This document shows, piece after piece, positions 33,735 through 44,924 of a stretch of 64,000 bases of DNA (positions are counted from its first letter, which is position 1; the number at the start of each line of letters is the position of its first letter). The DNA comes from Leptidea sinapis (taxonomy: Eukaryota; Arthropoda; Insecta; Lepidoptera; Pieridae): the NCBI RefSeq assembly GCF_905404315.1, contig NC_066283.1:868001-932000 (forward strand). The letters run 5' to 3'. The notes under the pieces were generated by a model that did not search any database, was not told the origin of the DNA, and was given only the letters and a program-made list of their open reading frames with translations. The position numbers were made by a program, and so were the translations under genes.

Positions 33735-34297
33735 GCTTGGTAAAGTCTAAAAACGCTCTATAGATTTCAGACTAGCTAGCTCCATAATCTCGGGATTAAT
33801 TTAACACTGTGTTTTCTGTATTATTTGTACCTGTGACAATTTCATGATTCACAGAGTGGTTTCTGTCTGAAAACATAACAAACAAACTCAAACGCCCTTT
33901 TATAAAAATTTTAAATATTGTTAGTTTGTTTAAACGAGTGAATGGCCTAGCCTAAAATACACAAAAGCTTGTAAAAAGTTAAAAGTAGCAACTTATGGTC
34001 ATCATAAGAAATAAATAACAACATGATTTGAGCAACTATCATTTGTGCAATCACATACTACACACAAATATTCATCAAAACTGGCCAAGCCGTACTTGAG
34101 AAATAAAATTACATGCCCAAAATCATAATAGGAGAATGGTTATGGTTTGTAAAGCGGCTTCACTACAGTTGAGTGCAGTCCTGTTTCTCTGCGACCAATC
34201 TGATCTATTGTGATTTGTGATAGCGATTATTAATTATTGCTCACTGCTACGATTGATTCTTTTTACTTTACACAAATAAAACTGAAAACAAAATTTT
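33735..34297. other. AT-rich sequence, nothing identified
   Basis: No recognisable repeat or gene. Confidence 0.35.
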
Positions 34298-34345
34298 ATG
34301 AACGATGCGGGAGTCGAACCCGCGACATCTAGCGTTCTGTGCGAC
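34298..34345 (-). repeat. tRNA-like fragment (SINE head)
   Basis: On the minus strand 'cgcgggttcgactcccgca' is a B-box/T-arm. The 5' half is short and diverged. It abuts a LINE fragment on the other strand. Confidence 0.5.
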
Positions 34346-34364
34346 CGCTCTTTCCAACTTTCTT

Positions 34365-34775
34365 TTTACTTCAATAGACTTAAAGAAATTCTAAAAAGCG
34401 ATATGACCATACGCATGAAAACTAAAGTCATGAACACCTGCCTGCTCCCCGTATTAACATACGCCTGTGAAACTTGGAAATTCACCAAATAACAAAACAT
34501 AAAAATAACAAATAAGAAAATCCAAAAGATCCGCCACACTCATATAAGACAAATAACCAAAGCCATTGACGCTCTGAACTATTCAGAGAAGCTTAAATGG
34601 CAGTGGGCTGGATATGTTGCGAGACTTAGCGATAATCGCTGGACTAAAAAGACAACAACATGGGCAGGTCCACTAGGACAGAGAAAAAGAGGAAGACCAA
34701 ACGCACGCTGGGCAGACGACATCATAGACATCAGCGACAGAGAAAAGAGAGTACTGGTCATCTTTGGAGTAGGCT
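34365..34775 (+). pseudogene. LINE reverse transcriptase C-terminal fragment
   Basis: Reads MKTKVMNTCLLPVLTYACET, then (after stops and shifts) KLKWQWAGYVARLSDNRW and GRPNARWADDI, the standard C-terminal order of RTE-like insect LINEs. A different family from the 20.6 kb copy (DNRWTKK type). Confidence 0.75.
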
Positions 34776-34889
34776 TTTACCTGTCATTGTCATTGTTCTT
34801 GCTAACGAAATAACTATATCAGATCAATTAGACCAATATATATTAATATTTTTATTTTTAAATCTAACATTTATATATATATATTAGAA

Positions 34890-35242
34890 TTATATATATA
34901 TATAATTCTTGTGTCCCGGTGTTTGTTTTTTGTGTGAAAATTTGTGTGTATATCGGGTAGGTCTGAGAATCGGTCTACATCTATTTTTAATACCGCTAAA
35001 TGATAAGGGTCACCCAACCTAAATATTTTTTTTTATTTTTTTGACAACTTTTTTATTTTATGATTCAGCATTAAAAAATACATACAACTTTAAATTTTCA
35101 CCCGTCTACGATCAACACCTATTTTTGTATCGCCATTTTAATATTATTCTATTCCATCCACAGATACTGACTGTATTGTATGTATTAGCAAGATGACAAT
35201 CGAATATAATAATTATTGTAGTAGGTAATATTTTTAAACAAC
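34890..35242 (+). mobile_element. non-autonomous Helitron, 3' end lost
   Basis: Starts near 'aattcttgtgtcccggtgtt' with 'tatcgggtaggtctgagaat' following, through 'cacccgtctacgatcaacac'; stops before the CTAG terminus. Confidence 0.7.
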
Positions 35243-35312
35243 ACACCTTGAAATGATAACATAATTAACTACCTACTTATTATTTTAAATTCTCTATTAT
35301 AATATATTCTAT

Positions 35313-35425
35313 AAGGCATTTATTTTCTCAAAATTGATTCCTTTTGAATTTTTTTTGATGTTAATAACTACTATATACTACTACCGAAACAAATGGCGCT
35401 CTGAGAGAGCAGAAGCGGCGCAACA
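35313..35425 (+). repeat. repeat family B, short copy
   Basis: Has 'ggcatttattttctcaaa' and 'gagcagaagcggcgcaa'; matches the 2391 copy but is truncated. Confidence 0.65.
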
Positions 35426-35609
35426 CACCGAACTGAATGTGGTTGGTTGTTGTAATATTTCACCTATTTATTCAGTAACCGTGAAATATTAGTTAATTTA
35501 AATTTTCTGGTGTTCATTTGTGGTCTTTTTCATCTGTTTCACTTTACTAAATAATACTTTACACTATATAATATATATATTTATATATATAACATTTGAG
35601 GAGTTGCCT

Positions 35610-35680
35610 CAAAATTACAAAAAAATTGTTAAAAAACGTTTGTGGAGTAAAACTTACTATAACATAAATTAATTTATCTT
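35610..35680 (+). pseudogene. fragment of the CR1/jockey-group LINE C-terminus
   Basis: Reads KIVKKRLWSKTYYNIN, matching the last ORF of the LINE at 60.0-61.4 kb (KRLCGKGYYNIND). Confidence 0.6.
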
Positions 35681-35689
35681 GATAACGAC

Positions 35690-36182
35690 TTGCCCGATGT
35701 TACTTGGCATTATTTCAACGGAATTACTAAAAAACTTTTGTCATAAAATTTATTTATAGGCCCATTCCCTACAAACCAGTCCAGACCACCATAAAGGTAA
35801 AAAATTGCGGTTAGCAACACACTGGTTGCCGAAAAACAAGAATAAAAGTTGGGAAATGCGAATTCTAAATATAAATCGTTACAGTCCAAAGAGAATAAGA
35901 GCAATAGTCGTAAAAACCGCAGTAAAGTTAAAATGTTATTTACACGAGGCGACTTTTGCAGAAATTTAGGCACGCATGTGTACAGATCAACACTTAAAAA
36001 TAATTAACCAATATTTTATTCTCTTCTCTTGCACAATAATGCAGATGAACAACAAGGAGCAGACTACTATAATATTGAATAGTAAATACCTACTTACCTA
36101 CTACAACATTAAAAACCATTCATAAAAACCTTTTAAACGGACCCCGAGATTGAATGATTGGATGGAATATCAAAATTAATTA
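35690..36182. other. AT-rich sequence, nothing identified
   Basis: No coding or repeat feature recognised. Confidence 0.35.
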
Positions 36183-36190
36183 GAAGATAT

Positions 36191-36558
36191 CATGGAAGAG
36201 TAAAAAAGAAGGACTCCACACCGTGATATTAGCAAGTGAAGCTATTATGCTAGTGTTGCTGTTACGAGAGATACTAGTTACACAATTTTTTCTCCCTTAA
36301 ATAGTAATATATGGCCACAAATATTCGTATAGTAATGTTTTTACACTTTACACAACGCACGACGGCATTTTTAAAATATTTAAATGAGACGCAAGCTGAT
36401 CTGTCACAGACGATAACCATTTTCATAATGGCTGCCTATAGGCCTGTAGTAGTGTAAGTGTGTGCGTGGGGCTATGTATTTACACGTTAATCGGCTTATT
36501 TTGGTGCTACACTGTTACGTAAGGTGACACGGAGTCCTTATTTTTTTACTATTCCGTG
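36191..36558 (+). mobile_element. MITE family M, copy 1 (368 bp)
   Basis: Terminal inverted repeats ('catggaagagtaaaaaa' / complement of 'tttttttactattccgtg') and 8-bp target duplications gaagatat/aaagatat (7 of 8). The interior matches copies at 38273 and 48031. No transposase frame. Confidence 0.88.
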
Positions 36559-36739
36559 AAAGATATATGTAAGTTCTGTTATCAAAATAATAAATAAGTT
36601 CAATAGTTTAGTTTGCATACTGTGTTATTATATGTTATTGAAACTAGAGTAGGGCTTAAAAACTTATAACAATTGTTAAAATCTGTAATTGAAATAAACA
36701 TACTACAAACTAATTTCAGATTTAATACAATAAAATAAT

Positions 36740-36946
36740 ATGTTAGTTAGAGACGATGGGTCCTTGGGGTTCATCGGCACAAAAACTCGTAAAAGAGGCA
36801 GACATCTAACCGATTTAACAGGTGACCCAAGATATGATACGTATCTCTGTCAAAGGATAAGTTTGGCTATACAAAGAGGTAACGTTGCCAGCTTCATGGG
36901 CACCTTACCTGCCGATAGCGATCTTAATGATATTTTCTATTTATAA
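36740..36946 (+). CDS. unrecognised 68-codon open frame, coding-like
   Basis: Starts at ATG, stops at TAA, and encodes a mixed, charged sequence: LGFIGTKTRKRGRHLTDL near the N-terminus, DPRYDTYLCQRISLA in the middle, ending SDLNDIFYL. It is well above the local GC level. A plausible acceptor ('aaactaatttcag') lies 20 bp upstream of the ATG, and an in-frame stop separates the two, so the frame starts at this ATG. It begins 181 bp after MITE copy 1. No family was recognised; it could be a small gene, a terminal exon or a captured fragment of a mobile element. Confidence 0.4.
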   Translation: MLVRDDGSLGFIGTKTRKRGRHLTDLTGDPRYDTYLCQRISLAIQRGNVASFMGTLPADSDLNDIFYL

Positions 36947-36949
36947 TTA

Positions 36950-38264
36950 ATTAATTTTGTTACATTATTTAAGTTTTATTTTATTATTATTTATATAAAT
37001 AGCGTTATTAATTATTAAGTCATATTATGTAAATAATTTGAAATATTACATGTTTATATGTTAGTAATTAGGTTATGTCTCTCTGCAGTTCTTTATTTAT
37101 TTCACTTTGCTGCCACTGTAAGCTATCTAGGTCATATTATTGCTATTAATGTTTTTGAGTTTAGATTTAGATTAATTAGCAAATAGTGGTTTACTTCTAA
37201 GTTAAATTCAACGTTATATTACTTTGTATTTCTTGTATTGTTACTATAACTAACATTTATTAACACGTCAATTAATTAAGTTTAACTCCACCTTTCAGTT
37301 TGTATTTTAATACAAACTGAATCGTTAAATTTTTATTTAAATTGTAAGTAGTAGTACAAAGTAGGTAAGGTATGTGTCTTACAAATAAATTATCAATTTT
37401 ATTGTAGTAATTTTTTTTTTATGTTTTTTAATAAATAGTTTTATAATAATACTTTTGAAAATGAAAAAGAAGTATAGCGATTAGTCTTGACCACATTCCA
37501 AACAAGCTCGCGCATAATAGCTTTATTAAGCATCAGATATAGTAGGTTTAGGTTACTACTTATATTAAGGGAATGGTTCGTGGAGCGTTAATGACCCCTG
37601 TCTGTTGAGTCTGTGGCTCATACCACCGGCCAATTTTCTAGATACTACGCCAGATGGTTTTATTTTAAATAAAAAATAGATTTAAAAATAATATCGAGGA
37701 TAATGATAGTATTAAATGGCTTAAGATCAAATCATATCATAAATCTGTATAGCTATAAATTACTAACGTAAGTTTGTACGACAAATAAGATCGTATCGCG
37801 ATCGTGTCGTGCGCTGTAAGGCACATCAAAGCCGGCGGAGCCTTTGACTAACCCTGATCCAAGTTTCGAGATAGCCATGCAAGAAGTAAGGATTAGTGAA
37901 TTAATTCAATTTGGAATTCCGAAATGTGGTCGTACTTAAGTTCGTGATAACGTGAAAAAGCACAAAGAAGCCGCGGCCTGTTACTATGCAAAATGGCCGC
38001 GAAACGTCTTTCGGTTGAATTTTTAAAATATGGAATGTCAGCGTTTATGTTGCGTATCAGACGAAGTATCTTTCGAGCCAGACATTATGTTTTGTTCCAT
38101 TAATATTCAACGTTGTTAGTAACTAAGTACCTACGTGATATTATGAAATCAGAGTTGATATTCATTTACATTAATATTTTATGTAATTTAGTATTTTAGT
38201 AACTCAAGTTAACGAAAATGAAGCGTTTGACAATTTTTTATGCATCACTTTCCACACATAGCAT
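36950..38264. other. AT-rich sequence, nothing identified
   Basis: Could hold the 3' UTR of the preceding frame (an AATAAA-type signal lies near 37385). A short inverted pair 'cagtttgtattttaatacaaactg' centred near 37308 is visible. Otherwise nothing recognised. Confidence 0.3.
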
Positions 38265-38272
38265 TGAAAATG

Positions 38273-38654
38273 CACCGACGAGTAAAAAAAGAAGGACTCC
38301 GCGCCGTGATAGTATTAGCAAATGAAGCACCTTTATGCTAATGTGTGTGAGGTTACGGGGTATACCAGTTACACATTTTTTTCTCCTATTATCTAAGATA
38401 ATCATATATCCACAAATACTTTTATATTATTGTTTTTACACTTTCTCACAACGCACAACGGTATTTTTAAAATATTTTATTGCGACGCAAAGTGATCTGT
38501 CACAGACGATGGCAAATCTCATAATGGCGGCAGATCGGCTTGTATTAGTGTAATTGTATGCGTGGGGCTATGTATTTACTCGTTTACCGGCTTGTTATGG
38601 TGCCTCACTTTTATGTAAGGTGACACGGAGTCCTTATTTTTTTACTCGTCCGTG
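38273..38654 (+). mobile_element. MITE family M, copy 2 (382 bp)
   Basis: Begins 'caccgacgagtaaaaaaag', ends '...ttttttactcgtccgtg' and is flanked by the perfect 8-bp duplication tgaaaatg (38265-38272 and 38655-38662). Confidence 0.92.
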
Positions 38655-39065
38655 TGAAAATGGTGAAGTTTTTCATTATATTGATTTAAAAGTGTCTCAA
38701 CGAGTGATGTTAAATGGAAAAAACTTAAATTTTAACTTGGACATTACTTATACCTAATCAAGAGTGCCTTTTTGTGTGACATAAATTAGATAATTTAATT
38801 TTAATCGATATAATTATTATTGGTTATAAGCGGGTAACCCTAGATGTTAAGTTGAGTTTAAACGTAACTTTTAATATAATATCTAGGATCCTCAATCGTT
38901 TATTTAATGAAGTTATAAGTATCACATAAACACCTATTAATGCAAATTAAACTTAAAGCCTTAACATTAAAAGGCAGCTAAAAAAAAGCAAAGAGCGTAT
39001 ATCAATATAGTACAACTGACAGGTCTCATTTATTTTCTCATAATATTTTTTTTTTCAAAGGGAGA

Positions 39066-39684
39066 ACGCTGCCAGTATCTGCGAAACCTTGCCAAAAGGG
39101 ACTTCTTTTCATAATATATTTTAGTTATCATATTATACTTTTTAAGGTTTTTAGATTTTGATTCTGCTTAAATTTGAAATTATTAATATTATTCATTTTA
39201 GTTAGTTATTTACCAGTGGGAGGCTCTTTTGCACAGGAAGCCGGCTAGATTATGGGTACCACAACGGCGCCTACACGCTGCCAGTATCTTCGGAACCTTG
39301 CCAAAAGGGACTCCTTTTAATAATATATTTTAGTTGTCATTTATAAGGTTTTTATATTTAGATTCTGCTTAAATTTGTAACTATTAAAATTATTTACTTA
39401 TTTCAGTTAGTTATTTACCAGTGGGAGGCTCCTTTGCACAGGAAGCCGGCTAGATTATGGGTACCACAACGGCGCCTACACGCTGCCAGTATCTTCGGAA
39501 CCTTGCCAAAAGGGACTCCTTTTAATAATATATTTTAGTTGTCATTTATAAGGTTTTTATATTTAGATTCTGCTTAAATTTGTAACTATTAAAATTATTT
39601 ACTTATTTTAGTTAGTTATTTACCAGTGGGAGGCTCCTTTGCACAGGACGCCGGCTAGATTATGGGTACCACAACGGCGCCTAT
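39066..39684 (+). repeat. tandem array, 3 units of ~205-209 bp, containing the head of the SINE-like repeat
   Basis: Units start at 39066, 39275 and 39480 ('acgctgccagtatct'). Each holds about 140 bp of AT-rich sequence plus the first ~65 bp of the SINE-like repeat up to 'ggcgccta'. Only the last unit runs on into a full repeat. Confidence 0.9.
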
Positions 39685-39953
39685 TTCTGCTATGAAGCTT
39701 TAATGTGTAAGCATTATTGTGTTTCGGTCTGAAGGGCGCCGTAGCTAGTGAAATTACTGGGCAAATCAGACTTAACATCCTTATGTCTCAACGTTACGCG
39801 TGCAATTGTAGTGCCGTTCAGAATTTTTGGGTTTCTCAAGAATCCTGAGCGGCACTGCATCGCAATGGGTAGGGCGGATACGCCCGATACGTAATTGATA
39901 AATTACCATCAGCTGAACGTCCTGCTTGTCTCGTCCCTTATTTTCATAAAAAA
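39621..39953 (+). repeat. SINE-like ~320-bp repeat, copy 8 (full length)
   Basis: Forward copy from 'taccagtgggaggctcc' to 'cccttattttcataaaaa'. The heads of two more copies lie upstream in the tandem array at 39212-39274 and 39415-39479. Confidence 0.9.
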
Positions 39954-39994
39954 AAAGAAATGTGCATCTAATTTAATGTATTTGTAATATATTT

Positions 39995-40110
39995 ATACCT
40001 TCATTTTAGATGTTCACAATGACTACTAAATACTACAGAAACAAACTTCGCGCTGCGGTGACGAAGCTGAAGAAACACAAGAAACTCACGCTGATTACGA
40101 GCAAATTAAT
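39995..40110 (+). repeat. repeat family B, diverged copy
   Basis: 'actacagaaacaaa' and 'aagaaacacaagaaactcac' align with the family B core. It is flanked by chance splice-like signals and looks exon-like, but the similarity to the repeat explains it better. Confidence 0.5.
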
Positions 40111-40303
40111 AGAAGAAACAATAGTTTACGAAATTTTTTTGGTAAGAATTTTCACAATTATAACAAATTGGTAAAAAACTAAAAGAACCTTCTACCTAAT
40201 TTGTTTTTTTTTTAAAGTGATAAACCTCACTTCTGGGATTGATTACAAACTAAAATTTGTAAAACAAACTTATTAAAGATGCCATAACCTACAAACTCTC
40301 GGG

Positions 40304-40350
40304 TTCCGTCCGAGCGCTCTTCCACTGAGCCGACCGTTCGAGTGACGCAT
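40304..40350 (-). repeat. tRNA-like A-box fragment (SINE head)
   Basis: On the minus strand 'ggctcagtggaagagcgctc' is the D-arm/A-box of a tRNA-derived SINE; no B box follows clearly. Confidence 0.45.
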
Positions 40351-40354
40351 CATT

Positions 40355-41297
40355 CATGAATCTTGGTATGTCTTGTTCAGCTTTCAGGTTGTGGCTTCAT
40401 CTACAGGATCTCCATTACAGTTGATAAGCTGCTCAACCGCAATATTTGCATATCAGAAAATTGACTTGACATGTCGCTCTTTCCGAACGATACGTCACTT
40501 TACGTTATTGTAATATCGACCATATTAAGAGGAGCTCTGGCAGTCGCACGTTGGCTGTGCTTCAGTGATACTCAACCCAAATATTTGTGCCCCTGTTTCT
40601 CATGCGTCCCGTCCCTTATTGATTCCGTGGGATATTATCTCTTGAAGCGCTTAAGGCTTAATTGAAACCCTTTCCTAACGGTTTATATAAAGCTTATATT
40701 TTTATAAAAACTTATAATATATCTACAGATTATGAGAAGAAAATTCATTTTTTCTTTACACTTCTATCTTTAATAGACATTGCGAAAGAAAATCACCAAA
40801 GTACCCCTAACTCTTACAGTTGGAGCCACGCTAATCATTCAATCTAGATTAAAATCGTATGAATAATTATTAACTGTTTACCATTAATACTAATTAACAT
40901 GACATAGTTTTGTTATGTTTGTAGAGGATATTATGTTTGTAATCAATTAAAAATGATTTAAATTGTGAATTAAAACTATTTCGAGACTACGGGAGAAATA
41001 ACCTAGCTGCGCTCGATTCCTCAAGGCCGTTGGCTCGGTCCCCAGCCTTAACTCTTAATCACACGACCGCGGCGTCTGTCACTCGAGGTCCGTGTGATCC
41101 GTGATGCAGCGTGTTCTGTCTCTGTTTCATTACTATGGATTCATGAGATAAAGGACACTTGATCACGAGTACCGAGTATGGAGATGTAATTCGGGCTCCA
41201 GGTGATCATGTGCCGTTGGCGAAACCGTCCCGTCACCTACACAACAATACAAGAATTTAGAGGAGCTGAGTGTTACAAGTAAAATTATATAGGTTTA
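40355..41297. other. mixed sequence, no gene recognised
   Basis: A more GC-rich part at about 40980-41240 holds no frame or repeat that I can name. Confidence 0.3.
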
Positions 41298-41765
41298 CTA
41301 GCTGACCCAGCAAACGTTGTATTGCCGTATAAAGTAATAAAAAAATTCAACAATTAAAATTGTTGGGGAATTAAAAATAGATGACGACCGATTCTCAGAC
41401 ATACCAAATATATCATACAAAATGTATCGTACTACAATAATTTTTGCATTCGGTTGCCATCTGGCAACTCTATTACGTATCTGTGGATGGATAGGATAAT
41501 ACTAAAATCGCGATACAAAAATAGGTGTTGATCGTAGACGGGTGAAAATTTGAATTTTTTTTATATTTTTTAATGCTGAATAATAAGATAAAAATTAAAA
41601 AATAAATGGGGTGAGTGATACTTATCATTTAGGAGGATGAAAATAGATGTCGGCCGATTCTCAAACCTACCTGATATACACACAAATGTTCAAACAAATC
41701 GGTTCAGCCGTTTCCGATGAGTTTGGTAACAAACACGGGGACACGAGAATTTTATTTATAAGATA
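41298..41765 (-). mobile_element. non-autonomous Helitron (nearly full length)
   Basis: CTAG terminus at 41298, 'ctgacccagcaaacgttg' hairpin arm, 'ggtgttgatcgtagacggg' interior and 'gggacacgagaattttat' at the other end. Confidence 0.82.
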
Positions 41766-41769
41766 TATA

Positions 41770-42160
41770 TAGATATAAGAGAAGTTTAGTCATTGATATG
41801 ACAATATACAAACTGTATGACTAACTTCATAATAATATCTAGTCATGCTCTTATCACTACCACGTATTGATTACTAGAAACTAGTTTGTTTCTTAGAAAA
41901 TAGAGGGTTTATGTAGTTAAGATAACCGGTCAGTGTGGTTAAGTACACGTCGTTGCAATTATAATTATATTGAATTATACCTTTATACTGACAAGAGTAT
42001 ATCTGTAGTAATAAGTTAAGTGTGTCCTCCGTGGCACTCGTTCGCAGACTGCAAGAGTCTTCTCGTCTTTATTTTCTTAATTTCTCGGTTTTAAGCTTGG
42101 TTGACACTTGTTTAACGTTAGGTAAAGTGAATTAATGCTTTTAGTCTTTTACCAATAAGT
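41770..42160. other. AT-rich sequence, nothing identified
   Basis: No recognised feature. Confidence 0.35.
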
Positions 42161-42163
42161 ATA

Positions 42164-42311
42164 AGGCATTTAAATATTTGGCGCTGTGGAAGAGACATAA
42201 CGGCGCAATAAGCTCTCCCAGCATAATTTTTTGCGCTCTTTTCAATAATTATACAATGATTACAAAAGTTATATAGTTATTGCTATAAAATAATCATAAT
42301 CTAGTCCCAGG
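42164..42311 (+). repeat. repeat family B copy
   Basis: Contains 'ggcgctgtggaagagacata', 'gcgctcttttcaataa' and ends 'ataatcataatctagtccca', the same end as the 2391 copy. Confidence 0.65.
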
Positions 42312-42336
42312 GTGGCTGATATGTTAGATATGAATG

Positions 42337-42500
42337 ACATTTTTAATCATCATCAGCCGGAAGACGTCCACTGCTGGAAAAAGGCCTCCCCCAAAGATTT
42401 CCAGACCATCGATCTTGTGCTGCCCTCATTCAACGCATACCGGCGATCTTGTCCATCTTGTGTCTTGAGTCTACCAACACTGCGTCTTCACTTTTTAATA
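42337..42500 (-). pseudogene. RTE-type LINE 3' end
   Basis: Minus-strand terminus of the LINE seen at 20.6 and 26.6 kb ('catcatcagccggaagacg' end, then the 'aaggcctcccccaaagattt' block). Confidence 0.7.
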
Positions 42501-42523
42501 AAGTATTTTAATTTATTTATAGA

Positions 42524-42650
42524 CTAGCTGACCTGGCAAACGTTGTTTTGCCAATAAATTATTTATTTTAAGTGTTCGATGATTTTTTCTACGACGTACA
42601 ATACAACTACTTTGAAAAAGTCTTTTTGGGGTAATATATAGCATACTAGT
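42524..42650 (-). mobile_element. Helitron 3' fragment
   Basis: Only the CTAG terminus with the 'ctgacctggcaaacgttg' hairpin arm and about 100 bp remain; the segmental duplication begins immediately after. Confidence 0.6.
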
Positions 42651-43610
42651 CGGTACCAACACCGATGAACTGTGAGTAAAGCCGATGTTAAATAAATTAA
42701 CTATTTAATTATTTAACATAAATAAAGTCAATAATGGCTCACGAGAGTTTTAATAAGTAACGCATAAAAAAGATTCGTTCCTTAAAAGACATTGCAAAAT
42801 TGATTATTTTAGTTACTCTCATAGCATTATGTCATATGGTATACGTAGGTCACACTAAAAGTTTTGCGTAACTTAAAAAAACAACATGTTGTGACGAGTT
42901 GTACTTCTTCGGAAGCTAAAAATGACTTTGTTTTGTTGGCCGTGTGTGAAAAAATTTAGTATCTAATATATAAAATGCCCGTGTCCCGGTGTTTGTTACC
43001 AAACTCTTCCGAAACGGCTGAATCGATTTGTGCTATATTTTGTGTGCATATCGTGTAGGTCTGAGAATCGGCCCACATCTATTTTTTAAACAACAATTGT
43101 TTTTAATTTCTTCCTTTATTTTTACTTTATATGGCAATACAACTTTTGCTGGATCAGCTAGTATGTTCATAAAAATGGCAATAAAATTCAAAAGATACAT
43201 AATATATGAAAGACGGCTAGGTAAACTCGACAAGTCGTTATTCGGAAATTGGATTGAGCTTACCTACTCTTTCATAACACCAGGAATTATTTTGTAAAAT
43301 ATGCTCCCTGTCAATGACGTTCTATATTATGTATAGAACGTCATTGCTCCCTGTTGTTAACTATAATGAAATTGTTTCACAGCAGAACTGTCAAACCGCG
43401 CGTCAAAAATACTCTCACAGAAAATATGTCCAAACAAAACAAATATTGGAAATAAAAATAATTATGGGTCCCAAATCGAAATAAAAACTATCCTATCTCT
43501 TAAGTTGGACTAAACTGCACTCCATGAAGTAAACCCCATTGAAATCCGTTCATTAGTTTAGGAGTCCATTGAGGACAAACATTGTGACACGAGATTTATA
43601 TATATTAAGA
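42645..43610 (+). repeat. segmental duplication, copy A (966 bp, three deletions)
   Basis: Colinear with 45240-46975 from 'ctagtcggtaccaacacc' to the Helitron end near 43608. It lacks three blocks present in copy B (248, ~262 and 281 bp) and has one ~26-bp block that B lacks. It contains a reduced mariner piece (42840-42955), a reduced Helitron (42962-43161) and the body of another Helitron. Confidence 0.9.
42962..43161 (+). mobile_element. Helitron, internally deleted (in copy A)
   Basis: Has both termini (TC... at 42962 and CTAG at 43158-43161) but only 200 bp; the 281-bp middle present in copy B was lost between two 'catctattttt' repeats. Confidence 0.85.
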
Positions 43611-43829
43611 CTAGCTGACCGGACAGACGTTGTTCTGTCAATAAATGGTTCAAGAGATATGGTAAATGCGTGGCTGAGTGCGTGGTTGGGATCGTGACAC
43701 GACAAACTATATGTTACCTTCCTTGAGCTTCAACGAAGATATTGCAAAAGATTTCATTGAGATCGGTCGAATAGTTTGGGAGTTATTAGGGAACATACAA
43801 ACATACATTCTCTTTTATATTTATATAGA
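43611..43829 (-). mobile_element. small Helitron of another subfamily
   Basis: CTAG end at 43611 with 'ctgaccggacagacgttgtt', and the TC end (on the minus strand) at 43828-43829 with 'tctatataaatataaaag'. Abuts copy A directly. Confidence 0.7.
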
Positions 43830-43908
43830 TAATATTGTGACACTGACAAAAATTTAGCTTTCTGTTGCTAACAGAATTTTCAAAACGGTTCAGTAGATCC
43901 AGAGATAA

Positions 43909-44030
43909 AAGCTGGCAATGCTCTTGTGATTCCTCTGATGAAGAGGAAGCAAGAGAATGTTGGCTACGGTGATCCCTTACAGATCACCAGGCGGCCCGTA
44001 CGCTCTTTAGTCCTCCTTTTCCATAAAAAT
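43909..44030 (+). pseudogene. jockey-like LINE 3' tail
   Basis: Contains 'ctggcaatgctcttgtgatt', 'gcaagagaatgttggc' and ends 'cctccttttccataaaaat', the tail of the 51-54 kb LINE family. Confidence 0.7.
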
Positions 44031-44740
44031 AAGATTGCCCTTCGGAAAATTGTGATTATGTTTTTATATGAAAGAGAGTATTACCTTTCTTTGGTTAATT
44101 TTCCAACGATTTTATATTATTCTGCTATTCGGGACGGAGGCAAATCCAACAAATTAAAAATCACGAAAATCAGTCCAGACGTTTTCCAGATATAAGTGTT
44201 CGAACAACTATATGGTGTAACGTAACATACGTTTTTTAATTTTTAATTAATTTGTACTTAGAATTTTTATGATGATTCCACTAATAGGGTAAATATAAAG
44301 ATTTTGCGATTTAGAAACGCGTGAGCCAGTCACGTAGTTGGCCTTAGGAAAAACACGGCATTCTCAAATATATTATGTCTGCTTCTTTTGTATGGTTTGA
44401 CCCTGCGATTGGTTAATAGTCATTGAAACTGCAAATTAATTGGAACTGCAGGCGTTTAAAATTAATTACTCCTCCACCCGCAGTCGTCCGATCGCCCGCA
44501 TGCCCGTCCCACCGCCTGCCACCGGACCGCCCTACATATCGCGCACTCGGTTGTTAATCGTGATCGTCATAACTATTCAAATATTTGTTCAATAAATGGA
44601 GTATAGACAAAATTTATCTACAATAAATATTTGTTATGTAAATGTTATTCTGATATATAAGCTATATTATTGTAAAGTTTCAATAAAATGCATTAAGTAG
44701 ATTTCGTGTGAAAGAGCAACAAACATACATCCATACATCC
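44031..44740. other. AT-rich sequence with a short C-rich island at about 44470-44550
   Basis: The island is C-rich ('cctccacccgcagtcgtccg') and unlike its surroundings. No gene was recognised on either side. Confidence 0.3.
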
Positions 44741-44744
44741 AGAC

Positions 44745-44924
44745 GTCCATACATTCTTACAATTTTTCGTATATATAATATTAGAAGATACTTCTTTGGA
44801 AAGCCAGAGGGTAGGGCTGAGATTTTCACTGGTCCATACATCCATACATTCTTACAAACTTTCGTATTTATAATGTTAGTAGATAATTCTTTGGAAAGCC
44901 AGAAGGTAGGGCTGAGATTTTCAC
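44745..44924 (-). repeat. two tandem Helitron-end-like units (~85 bp each, ~95-bp spacing)
   Basis: 'tccatacattcttacaa', 'tttcgtat', 'tctttggaaagccaga' and 'gtagggctgagattttcac' occur twice. On the minus strand each contains 'ttataaatacgaaagtttg', the LEP1-type Helitron start. Confidence 0.75.

Noticed and set aside
38335..38757. Two plus-strand frames of 72 and 67 codons
   Set aside because: They fall largely inside MITE copy 2, and comparable frames appear antisense in copy 3; no coding meaning.
40010..40142. Exon-like segment with good acceptor (cattttag) and donor (GTAAGA) and 44 open codons
   Set aside because: The core aligns with repeat family B (agaagcggcgcaagaaac block), so the coding look is probably accidental.
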